64,000 bases of DNA. It comes from Gonium pectorale (lineage: Eukaryota; Chlorophyta; Chlorophyceae; Chlamydomonadales; Volvocaceae). Position 1 is the first letter of the stretch. Each line of letters opens with the position of its first letter. Made by a program: the position numbers and the translations under genes. This document shows positions 36,801-47,795 of this stretch, one piece after another. Location of the stretch: assembly GCA_001584585.1 (NCBI GenBank), contig LSYV01000044.1, positions 697,715-761,714 of the forward strand, written 5' to 3'. Below the pieces are notes generated by a model. The model made no database searches. It saw only the letters and a program-made list of their open reading frames with translations, and was not told where the DNA came from.

Positions 36801-39800
36801 CTGCCTCCCTTCTCCGACGGCTGGGTACGAGAGGCGTCGTCGACCGACAGTGCGGCCTGCGCATACGGGTGCGATCCGACGTACAGGATTCGGATCGCAT
36901 CGTACGACGGCGCGCAGACGCTGGTCTCGGCTCGCCTGCTGGACGTTTCCACGACGCGCATCGCGCTCCACGTGTCGTACCGGTACTACACCCTGGACGA
37001 GATCACGACTGAGTCCGAGGTCCTGTACGTGCCCGTCGTGCCGCCGTGGGCAGAAGGCACTCAGTCGTTGCCACCGGCTCGCAGCGCCTCTTCGGCCAAC
37101 CCGCGGGTCGTAGCCAACCCGACCTGGGGTCTGCAACTGCTTGGCGACGCGGGCGGGCCCCGTCGGCAAGACGAGCAGCCCGCGGCTTTGTGGAGCGCCC
37201 AGGTTCTGCCGCCCAGTGGCTGCAGCCAGCAATGGAGCTTTACAATGCTACTGCGGGTGGGTCTGGGTGGGCTTTGATCTGGGCGCGATTTAGCTTGGGC
37301 GAAGTTAGGCGTGGACGGGTTTGGGACGGAGCGGAAGGCGTGGATGAGGGTATGCAATGTGGTCACGACACAGGGTGAGACGTCAGGGTCGAGAACGGAT
37401 TGGTTGGGAGTCCCTTGTGCTTTCTTCCCAGCACTGCTGGTGGGGACAGCAAGTTTTGGGGTGCGTAAAGCTTGGCGACGCTTCTGCGGACGGAACAAGG
37501 GGCTGGGCGCTGTGCAGAGACAAGCGGTCAAGCAGCGAGGCCGTCTAATGCGATCCGCGGCTGTACGTTACAATGGGCGGGCTCCGTATTCAGGGTGTAT
37601 GGTACATGTTCCCTTAGGCGCCGACGCTGGAACGCTCTATCACCTCATCCCTGACACGCACCGATACCCTCTCCGTGACGCACGATTGCCCGTACATGCA
37701 TGCTCACACAGGTTGCCACGCCATCTGCCCGCGACGGCCGCTGGCCACTCGCCGAGCTGCAGCTCAGCGGCGCCGCCGACGGAAACGGCTCTGGCGGCGC
37801 GACTGGCACTCGCCTGGCGCTGTCACTCGTCTGGAACACCACCCTGGGCGCCACTGCGCCTGGAGTCCCTTCCTATGCGACCCGCGGGTCCATTGGTGCC
37901 GCCGGCGACGGCGCTAGCAGCGGCGGCGCACCGGGGCTGCCCGTCTTCGCGCTGTCACTGTCCCTTGGCTCCGGCCGCGAGGCAAGCATCCTCATGGCGC
38001 CTCCACCACCGTCGGTGAGGAGGATGGGGCCTTCTGTCAATAAGGGACCCTGTCAGAATAGGACATTCGTCATCGGTACGCAGGAACTCGGAGCGGAAGT
38101 GGATGGGTCGGGTCATAGCTCAGACCCGCTTCCGCACGTTGCTTGCGGGGCGAAATGCGGTCCGTGCGTCCCGAGGTCGTTACCACCCCTGTTGCTCGCA
38201 GCACCGTGACGCACCCGTGCCCCCTCTGTGGTCCCTCAGGGCGATCAGTCGTACCACGTGGCGGTTGTGTATGACAACGGTCAGCTCGGCGCCTGGGTCG
38301 ACGGCGGCGGCGGGTGGCCCTGGCGCGACGTGAGCTGCGAGCCCGCCCGCCCGGGCGTCACCTACTGCGCGCCGCCCGGCCCGGGAGGCTCGCCCGTCTC
38401 GTCCGCCTCATCACGGTCAGCAAGCGCCCCGCTGCAGCGTATCAGGTGGGTGGGTAGGTGGATGCGTGGGACCGGTAGACGGGTGGGTGTCCAGGAGAGC
38501 ATAAGAGGTAAGCACAGGCATTGACAAATGTGTAGTTACAGCCCGAGAGGGGCACGTGACCTTTGCGAGCACTGCAAACCGCTGCAGACTCCAAAGCCGT
38601 CCATCCTGGACTACCCATTCACCGCCATCCTCCCAACGCACACGGAAATCCCCCCCGCCAACATATTGCCCTCCTTCCGCTAGCCTGCTCGGCGGCGCCG
38701 GTGGCCTGGACGCCACCCTCCTGTCCGCCCGGCTCTACAACTACGCCATGCCGCGTGCTGACCTGTCCGATGAGGCCTCGTGCCTGCTGCAGCCCGGCAC
38801 CTGCGCAGCCCGCTTTGGCCTGCGGACCGCCGCTCCGCCGCCACAAGCTGCAGCCGACGCCGACACTGCCGCATCGGCAGTCGACGGCCCTGGCGGCAGC
38901 GGCCCTGCCGGCACGGTGGCGATGCCCCTGCCGGAGGCTCAGGCGGGCGAGTGGGACGGGCTGCGCAAGGCGGGCGAGCTGAGCCTGCCGCCCAACGCGC
39001 CGCCTCCGCCGCCCAACACCGGCGCTCCGGTGGCGCCGCGGTACAGCTTGCAGGTAGGCTCGCACCTGGGAGCACCGCAATCTGATCACCCTCATCCCAG
39101 CGCTCCAGACTGTTATTTGAACGCGCTCCCCGATCTCTCCCAGCATCCACCTGACCTGACCGTGACGTCCATGAGGCAGCGGCACCGCTCTTCCTCCGAT
39201 GTCGTCTGAGCGGCCTGTCGGTTGTTCATCTTGTCTCCGCCCACGCAGATTGGCAGCTGGTCCGCCTGCAGTGCGGCCTGCGGCGGCGGCGTGGCCGTCC
39301 GGGCCGTGCTGTGCTTCCGCGCCACCGTGCGTGGGCCCTGGCCGGTGGCGCCAGACGACTGCCCGCTGGTGGGGTACCAGCCCTCCACGGCGCCCTGCAA
39401 CCAGCAGCCCTGCCCGCAGCGCCGGGCGGCGCTGGCACCAGCACCCGGGCCGGGAGCATGCCCTGTTGCCGGCGGTGACGGCGGTGGTGACACTGGCGGC
39501 GGCGGCGATGCAGCCGCTGGGCTGCAGCCGCTGTGCCTTCAGGACGACGGACTGGTTGCGCCCCTGGCGGCCTGTGCCAACACCTCGGCGACCTCACACA
39601 CGGTGGAAGCAGCGGCGGCGGCGAAGGCTGCGACGAAGCCGGGAGCCGGCAGCTCTGCAGTGCTCGCCCTCGGGGCGACCTTCGCTGGGCCCCTGGCGTC
39701 GGCGTCCTGGGAGAGCATCGCGTTGCCCGGCCTCGTCCTGCCTCCGCCTTCGACGTCCTCTCGATCAGGCAATGGCATCCAGACCAACAAAGGAACTTCC

Positions 39801-42800
39801 GCTGCTGCTGCCGCTGCGGCTACCAGCCTTAGGCAGGTGCTGCTTGCAGGCGAGCTACAGCCCAGCTGCGCCGCCGTCGCCTCCGCGGTGCCGGCGAATG
39901 CTGCGGTCGAGTGGCGGCTGGGTCCCTGGGGCCCGTGCAATGTCAGCTGCGCCGCACCGCCAAGCGGGGGAGCCGGCAGCAGTGGCGACGGCGTCGGCTA
40001 CCCCGCCGTGCGCCGTCGCCAGGCCACCTGCCACAGCGTCACCACTGGGGCGCAGCTGGGGGCGTCGGTGTGCGAGGCGGTGCTGGGGCCGCTGGCGCAG
40101 GCGGCGCTGGCGGCGCCGTGCGGCGGCGGCGCCGCCCGCGTCTGCGGCGTGCCGGCCTGGCGGGTCGGCGGCTGGTCGGTATGTAACGCCGTCGGGTCGA
40201 CAATGGGATACGGCCGAGCCACGCGGTCGCTCTTCTGCGTGAACGCCGTCACGGGGCGCGCCGCCGACTCGGCAGACCAGTGCAGCCAGGCCCCAGGCAC
40301 GACGGCCGCAGCGCCGCCGCCGGCAGAGGCCGGCTGCGCGCTGGCGGCGCGGTTGGCGGCGTGGTGCGTGCCGCCGGCGCTGACGCGCGCCGAGCGGCCC
40401 TGCTTTGGCAACGGGGCGTGCACGTACGCTGGTGCGCGCAGGGGCAGGGGTGCAGGGTGTCGTGCGGGCGTCGCCTGCGGTTCGAAGAGCTTTCGCAGAT
40501 TCATTGCCCGTGTTCCTGCGAGGCTGTCCTGCCTGCCCTCAGCGCTCGTGGAAGCTGCCGCGGGCCGTATGCCAACTTGCCCCCTTTCACCATCTCAGGA
40601 TTCATCACTTATGCTGCTCCAACGCAAAGCAGGTTGACCGGGAGATGACCGCGCCGTTTGCTTGCGCATCATTCTGACCCTTGCAGGCTGCATTTGCAAC
40701 GTCGGCTTCGCAGGGCAGTTTTGCGAGGTGCCCCTGTCCTCAGGGGCTGCCGCTTCAGGCGCCGCTGCTTCCGCCTGTCCCAGCGGCATCCTGGACCGGG
40801 CCGGTGCCTGCTGCGCATCTGGTCTCCTTGCCACAGACGGAAACTGCTGCGGCGCGGACGTTGGGGGAACCGCCCCTACGGTCCCCGCCTCGTCCGCGGC
40901 AACACATTCAACGCGGTGGGCGCTCGACGGGGAGGGCCGCTGCTGCAGCCAGCAACTCGACGCCTGCGGCGTCTGCGGCGGCTCGGCCGTTGCGCTGGAT
41001 GTGCAGGTGCGCCCCCGCCAGTGTCGCGCTCCCGCGCTTGCGAGTTGGGACACGGTGCATTGCTGTCCATCTCTTGCCACCGCGCCACCTATCCCACCCC
41101 AGCATGAGCGGCAGCCCTGTCCCGCCTCCGCCATCCCGTCTGCTCCCTCGCGCTTTCAGGGCTTCTGCTGCCGAACCCTTCTGGATCAGTACGGACGCTG
41201 CTGCCGCTCCGGTCGCCTGGACGAATGCGGCGTGTGCGATGGCGACGGCACCAGCTGCGCCGTCCGCATGCAGCTGCTGCTCACGCTGGCGCCCGCGGCC
41301 GCCTTCGCCGCTCCGGAACCGTGGTGGTCGCATCTGCCGCCGTCGCCCCCCGCGCCGAGCCCACCAACGGCGCCGGGCACGCCGCGCGTGCCGCCTGCGT
41401 CCCTGACCGCGATGGCGGGGGCGGCGGCGACCGGCGGCGCTCCCACCTCATCCGTGATCAGCAGCAACACCCAGAGGGGGACCATAGCTGACGGCTCGCC
41501 GCTCTCGACGCCCGGCTTGGTGGGCTGGCTGGCTGACGGGGCGGACGGGCATGTGGCGGCGGCGGTGCAGGTGACCATCGATGCCCCAGCAGAGCAGCTG
41601 CTGGGAGGGCTCGTGCGGGCCGCGCTTGGCCCCTCGCACGCGGCCCTGCAGCTCCGCCTAGTGGACTCGGTGGCGGCGTCGCCGACCGCAAGGGCTGGCG
41701 GCAACTCCTCGTCAGCTCCGGCGCCGCCGTGGTTGCTCGTAACGTACGACCTCCTATACAACGAGGATGCGCAGCCGGCGCAGCACGGCACGGACAACAC
41801 ATCGTATGACATGGCACCGCTGGAGCCGTACAGCTTCACGACGGGCGTGGCGGGCTTGCGGCTAGAGGGCCTGAGCGATGCGGTTGGTGTGCTGGGGCCG
41901 GTCCTAGCCTCGTCTGCCTCCGCTGCCGCCTCGGCCTCGTTCACCCTTTCGGTGCCGCCCAGCGCCGCACCCGTCCCCGCGACCCCACCACCTGCACTGT
42001 CCCCCACTGGACCACAAACTGTCGAAACTGGCGACAACAGTGGCGCTCCTTTCAGCAGCCCACTGCCGCCCTCGCCGGCGCCAATCTCTGAGCCCCTATG
42101 GCGGCAGCAGTCAGGGCCGGAGCAGCGCCCCCACTACGAGGTGCAGCCGCAGCCGGGCCCGCCCCGGCGGCGGCACGCGCTGGCGGCAGCGGACGCTCCC
42201 CTGACCCATGGGTCGCTCGGGCAGCTGCTGTGGGCCCACGCGCTTCTGCAGGCGAGCAGCGACGCCGACGACGGGGCTTTGCAGCTGCTAGGCCGGGCCG
42301 GCCTGGAGGGCCCGGATGCAGTGCAACCGGCGGGGCGGCACAGCGACCGCCTCGACACCGCCGTCGCCTCCAAGGCGCGTCGCCTCCGCCGCCTGCACCA
42401 CATCCACCACCTCACGGCCGGTGCCATCAGTGCTGGGAGGCGCGCCGCCGCCGCCGTGGCCGGAGCTGCCTCTCCGTCTGCCTCGGCTTCCGCCTCGCCC
42501 TCCGCCCTGGTCGCCGGCCTGGCGGCGGCGATGGGGGCCGATGCGCCACAGGACCGCCGCGCCGCCGCTGAGGCCGTCATTCTCTCGCCGGAAGCCCGGG
42601 CCATGGCAGCAGCCCTCGGGCTCCAAACACTCTCCGTGGCTGGACTTGAGCGGCTTGGCTCGTGCGGCAACGGGATCTGCGAGGTAGGGGAGCAGGGCAG
42701 CGCCGTCGGCGGCCGCGTGGTGGCGGCGGCGGCTGCGTGCCCGCAGGACTGCCCGCTGACTCTCCGGTCTTGCCCCGCGGGCAGCTGGAGTGGCGGCGCC

Positions 42801-45800
42801 GTCGGCAACGGCGGCGGCTTCGGCGCAGCTGACGTGCGGACGTGCTGCGGACGGGGCGCGTGCCTGCTGAGCTCCGGTGCCTGCGCCTGCTTTGAGGGGT
42901 GAGGGGCGGCGGTGGTGGTGGCGGTGGCGGCGGCGGCTCACGGGTTGCCTTGTATTAGTGCATGCAGTTCTCACTCTGAGAGACCGGGGGAGGATGTTGT
43001 TGGAGCTCCCCTAGCGCGCCCAATCCTCCTAACATGCTATGCCATCAACGACTGCGCACGTGTTTCCACGAGAGTTCCTGCTCTTGCTCCTGTGTTTATT
43101 CCTGTTAACGTCGCTGCCGTGCCGTGTGCTGTGCAGCTACACGGGCGACGCGTGCGAGGCATGCGCGCCCGGCTTCCAGCGCACCACGTACGGCGGCGCC
43201 GCAGGCTCGTGCGTACGGCAGTACGTCCGCGGTCGCACGGTGCTGGAGTGGGACGCGTTAGGCCCTGCCAGCCAGCACGGCGCGGGGCCGCTAGACAACA
43301 CCGTTGTGCTCGCCTGCCTCATCGTGAGTACCAGCTCGCTCCCACCCTCGCGCCCTCTCAAACGGTAGCTGCAACCCTCACATTCCACGCGTCCCGCTGC
43401 AAGCACTGCCAATGCAGCCGCGAGTAACCCGAGGCCGTTCAGTTGGTGCTCCGACGCCCCGACGGCGCTGCCTTGCCATCTGGAGCTGTTGCCATGCTTG
43501 ACTACATCCCATGCAATGTGCGCGCACTCAGCGCCCGACTATCACCACCTCCTCTCCCGCGCCAAGTGGGTACCTTACCCCCCACAACCTGCGCCCCACG
43601 TCCGCCGTGCCTCCGAGCGCAGGCGGGCAGCGTGCTGGTCACCCTCGCGGGCGTGGCCTCGCTGGGCGCATGGCTCCGCCGCGCCAAAGGCCTGCCGCTG
43701 CTGCCCTGGGCCAAGGCCCCATGGTCCGCCACGGTGGTGCCCACCCCCACCCAGTCCCCCGCCCAGTCCCCCGCCCGGCCCTCGCCCAAGCGGCGCATCC
43801 GGCGCTCCCCCAAGGTCACCCCCGTCGGCGCCGCCCGCGCCGGAGCGGCTGCTTCTCCAGGCAGCCAGGGATGGGTGTCGCCGACGGTGGGACCGACGGC
43901 TGCGGCGGCGGCTGGCGGGGCTGTTACGCCCGTGCGGCGGGCGATGCTTCGCGTGATCGCCAACGGCGAGGATTGGCAGGCGAACGGGCTGCAGGTCCGT
44001 GTCGGGCAGGGCTGAGGGGTGGGTTGCGGGCACGAGTTATTGGGCAGCTAGCAGGCTGCGCGCGGTTCCCTCCCTCCAGGGGGATTAGGACCGGGTGGAG
44101 GCCAGGTACTGCAGCAACCAGTCGCTCTCTTACGGGACTGATGCCGAATCTGGCGCGCTGCGCAGGTCATCCCCGCGCCCCCATCGCTCCACACCTCCCC
44201 GCCGGACGGCTCGGCGCAGCGGCACGGTAGCCGACCGCACCGCGTCTCGCCCCACCACAACCCGTCAGTCGTCGCGCCGTCGGCCGCGTCCCCGGCGGTC
44301 GCCCCCGTCGCCGCGGGGAGTTTCACCACCCCCGGGTCCGCGGCGCGCCCCACGCCCGTCCGCCTGTGGGACAGCGCCGTCCGCGCCGCCGCCGTCGCCT
44401 TTGCTGAGGCGGCCGCCGCTGTCACGCCGACGCGCCGCCACCACCACACGCCGCGCCACGCGCTAGGACCCTCCCTCTTGGGCCAGGACATCTGGCAGTC
44501 GGACGCGCCCGAGCCGGCCGTGGCCCGTGCCCACCACTACCAACACCACCATCAGTCGCCCGCCCAGCCGCAACAGCTCGACGCCAGGCTGCCCGTCTCG
44601 CCGCCCCATCACCAGCAACAGCAGGTGTTTACCACCCCGGGCCACCCCTCCACTCCGCGCCGCCGCCGGGCCACGCCGCTGGGCGAGGCGCGCGAGGCCC
44701 GCTCGCCGACAGCGGTGCAGGCCCTCAGCATCGAGCTGCACCTGGACTCGGGATCCGGCGGCGCCAAGCAGTCCGGGCCCCGCGGCTCCGCCACGCCCCA
44801 GCACTCCGGGGCCAGCGGCAGCGGCGGCAGCTACACGCCCCGCGCCCTGGCCGGTCGCTTCAACTGGCTGCTGCCGCTGCCACTGCTGTGGCGGACGGCC
44901 GGCGCGGCTCCCTCCTCTGAGCCGTCCGCGCAGTCCACAGGCCCGCGGCATGGCAGCGCATCCAGTGGCGGCAGTGCGGTTGTGCTGGCCGCGGACCATG
45001 CGCGTCGGCTCAGCTTGGAGGCGGCAGGTGCGGCTGGCGGCGCGCGGGGTCCAGCGGCGGCGTGCCCGGCGTCGCCCTCAGATGACCGCCGTCTCCGCCG
45101 CTCAGCCGCCGGGGGAGCCGGGCCTGAGGAACTCCGGCTTGGCGGCGGTCCGGCGCCATTTTGGGGCGCGGACGCCGCTGCGCCGGCCACCCTGCAGCTC
45201 TCACCCGAGCAGCCCAGGCGCGGCAGATCCGCCAGCGACCCGCGGGTCGGGCTGGCCGGCGGCCAAGCGCCACAGCGGCGGTCCACCGAGGCCCACCCCC
45301 TCTCGCCATTGCGACTTGGGCCATTAGTAAGCAGCCCGCCTGTGGACGAGCAGCGTGCGGCGGCTTGCGGCCAGACTGGATCCCGTGCAACGCCGGCACA
45401 GGGCGTTAGCCCGCTTGCGTCCAGCGCTGGCGGTGGCCATAGCACCGGTAGCGGCAGCGGCGGCGCAGACACAGGGTCGGGCCGGCCGCGGTCGTCTTCC
45501 TGGTCGCTTGCGCGCCTCGGGGTTGGGTCCCCAATGTGGCGCTGGCGAAGCCCGGCCGCCAACGTGGCAGCGGCGACGGCGGCAGCGTCCGACGCTGGTG
45601 GCCTGGGGACAGCTGCAGGGCCCTTCTCAGGCGGGCTGCGGCTGCTGCCGGGCAGGAACTCGCCGGCAGCGGACGTGGAGGAGGACAGCGCCGCCACGCC
45701 GCTGCTGTCTTCGGCGCGCAACTGGCCCCCAGAGGACGGCGGTGGCGACGGCAGCGGCAGCAGCGGCCCCTTTGGTCGCGAGGAGGCGCCCACGATGATG

Positions 45801-46148
45801 GATGCCTACCTGGCAGCAGCGGCGGCAGTCGCGCCAGCGGGCGGGCGACGCCGGAGCAGCGCTGCCGGCGGCGGCGGCTGTGGCAGCGGTGGTGAGGTCG
45901 CCAGCGGCGGGGCCCCGGCGGCGATTGCAAGGGCGCACCTCGCCGCCACGCCGTTGTCGCCAACGGCCTCGGGAGGCGGTCTCACGCAGATGCTGTCGCC
46001 CCGGGTTGCGGCACTGCGCGGCCAGGAGGCAGGCTATTTCCATGGCAGTGGGAGCGGCCCAGCCGCAGGCGCCGGCTCGTCGTCTGTGGTCAAGAGTCCT
46101 CGCAGGGCGTTACTGCAGGCCCGCACCCACGGCTCAAAGCAGGGCTAG
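27868..46148 (+). CDS. Giant transmembrane metallopeptidase with LamG, TSP1 and EGF modules
   Basis: Twenty-five exons, all phase-consistent, about 3,514 aa: 27868-28408, 28737-28909, 29510-29922, 30144-30231, 30560-30681, 31101-31282, 32143-32273, 32486-32604, 32754-32919, 33291-33547, 33993-34065, 34351-34397, 34646-35097, 35435-35640, 35981-36146, 36511-37256, 37712-38014, 38240-38445, 38684-39053, 39249-40431, 40687-41006, 41160-42898, 43137-43323, 43623-43994, 44166-46148. Order: signal peptide (LLLLRLTLLAVLWLSLAQG); LamG-like about 110-320; cadherin-like (LEDADGDPLRVRL) about 330-445; metallopeptidase with zinc site HEVGHLLGLPH at 716-726, then DMMACC and IWLGW as in gametolysins (M11); second LamG-like about 1300-1490; three TSP1 repeats (WSACSAACGGG at 1591, WGPCNVSC, WSVC) 1588-1951; EGF-like (CICNVGFAGQFCE); two CGVC modules; CGNGICEVGE; EGF-like; one membrane helix about 2721-2748; Ser/Thr-Pro-rich tail to the end. 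Probably a cell-surface protease or adhesion receptor acting on the algal wall. Function is inferred. Confidence 0.85.
33601..33740 (+). repeat. Two-copy G-rich tandem repeat in intron (about 75-bp period)
   Basis: TGGCGTTAGGRGTTGGGGTT begins at 33601 and again at 33676. Both copies end in a GTTGTTAGGGG-CGGTGGC motif (33643-33660 and 33724-33740). The unit is rich in GGG/GGGG runs with G-quadruplex potential on the sense strand. It lies in the intron directly after the exon that encodes the zinc site. Confidence 0.75.
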
Positions 46149-47795
46149 GGAGTAGGGGCTCGTGGGAGGTGTGCACGCAGGGATATGACAGCGCAGGGTT
46201 GTTCTGGATTTCAGCTGCCCATGCCGAGCAGCGCATAAGTCATTCAGCGTAGGATTAGCCCGCGCCTGCAGGTGTTGAAAAGGAAAACCTGCCGCAGGTG
46301 TATGCAACGCAGGGGCCAGTCAGCGCAGGATTAAGCTGGGCTTGAAGGTTGTGGGCGAGTGGATGTGGACTGAATTAGGTTGCAGCGCAGGGTTGCTGAA
46401 GGCATGATGGGTAGGGCTGCGGGTTCTGCGTTGCAGATGACATCGTATGGTTGGCGTTGTGAGTTGTCTTGAGGAGCATTGGCAGCGTTGTTTTCCTTCT
46501 GCAATACACGTGCATGTTTGTCTGAGATATGATATGGTAGTTCCCTACCGTCACGTACCTGTACCTGTCACATTGTAGGTTAGAATCGTACATGCTAGGA
46601 CCGCGCGGAATGCTGTGACAAAAGGTCTTGCGGCCGTCCTTCGGACTGGTGTCTTAGGAAGATGGTTACGTACTCTCACACGATATGGGAAGAACGACCT
46701 CAGTGACACGCGGCATACCCTGAGATGGCCAGTCTTTCAATGTCGGCGGCGGAAACTAGAACGTGGGCGCGCTGCCTGACCGCATCAAACCGGCAGCGTG
46801 TGGGTTACTGCAGCGTACTTACAATGCTGTCGTTCACCCTTTCTTCGCGGGGCGTTCACATGGCTGGACTGGGACGCGTAGGCATTCCGATTTTAGGCCC
46901 GGTGCTGGATCCTAGCAAGGCCCTGAGCTCATGATGGTCGTGATGGTGCAGCGGGTACAGGTCCGTACTGCTACTGACCTATGCCGCGTACAAGCCAGGA
47001 TGCAGGAGGGGCGCCCACCGCCCAGCAACGTTGCATCCATGGCAGAAAAAAATGAGAAACCTCTCTTGACTCCAGTTGCAGCTGCAGAGGCGATGGTGCG
47101 ACGGGGTTTGCAGACGAAATGCCCGTGGCAAACGTTTCTAAGGGTCAGTACTGAAGCACAACCTGATCTCAAGGCCCAGGCCGATTAAATGCCTCCGCAA
47201 TATCAAAATTTGAAGCATCGGCCAGCTGCGGGTGGCACAGGATGTGGTCTTAGCCTGTCTAAGCAGTATGGGGTCTTTAAAACCGGTGCAAACGGTTGGC
47301 CGCTTCCAAGGCATACCCATGGCACCGCCTGCGTGGCAACGGCATCATGCAATCTCCTGTACATGTTGCCGTGCCGCCTATGCGTATTACCTGTTCCGCT
47401 CGTAACGTACGAACGAGAGTCAAACGCACAGAGCTTGCTTACCGCTGAAACAAAGTTCTCTATCTAGCACGAGACTCGGTCCTAGCGGCTGTGACCGTTT
47501 CCAAAGTCCTCACTAACCGCTGCCGTACACCGCTGTACTTCCCCGTGACGCCTTGCTTGCTGTTGTCAGTGTGCTGTGGCTTCCAACCTCAGGGCTTTCA
47601 AGAACTGTTCCAAGAACTTGCATGCGAAGGCCATAAGCCTGCTGCTACCATTGTTACAAGTTACTTACTTCATCACTTTCTTGCCTTACACAAGGAATGA
47701 GCCATATTGAAGCTGAGACTTAAAGAAACGCCGCCGGCTCTGTGAACAACGCGAGCTGCTTGGCCTGAGCAACGGGGCAAGCGAGCCGCTCAGCC
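46149..47795. other. Intergenic region between giant gene and PPR-cyclin gene
   Basis: It starts with the 3' UTR of the giant gene, which carries four spaced copies of CAGCG[CT]AGG[GA]TT. No TGTAA was found. A plus-strand frame at 46931-47188 (85 codons) uses AT-rich codons and has no splice link in phase to the next gene. An in-frame TGA just upstream of ATG 47796 closes the PPR-cyclin frame. Confidence 0.6.
46189..46394 (+). repeat. Four dispersed copies of CAGCG[CT]AGG[GA]TT
   Basis: The 12-mer occurs at 46189, 46245, 46321 and 46383, with spacings of 56, 76 and 62 bp, just downstream of the giant gene's stop codon and therefore probably in its 3' UTR. Flanks are only loosely similar. Confidence 0.6.

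Noticed and set aside
46931..47188. 85-codon open frame as a small protein or first exon of the PPR-cyclin gene
   Set aside because: Codon usage is AT-rich and unlike neighbours (GAAAAAAATGAG), and its possible donor phase does not match the acceptors before ATG 47796.
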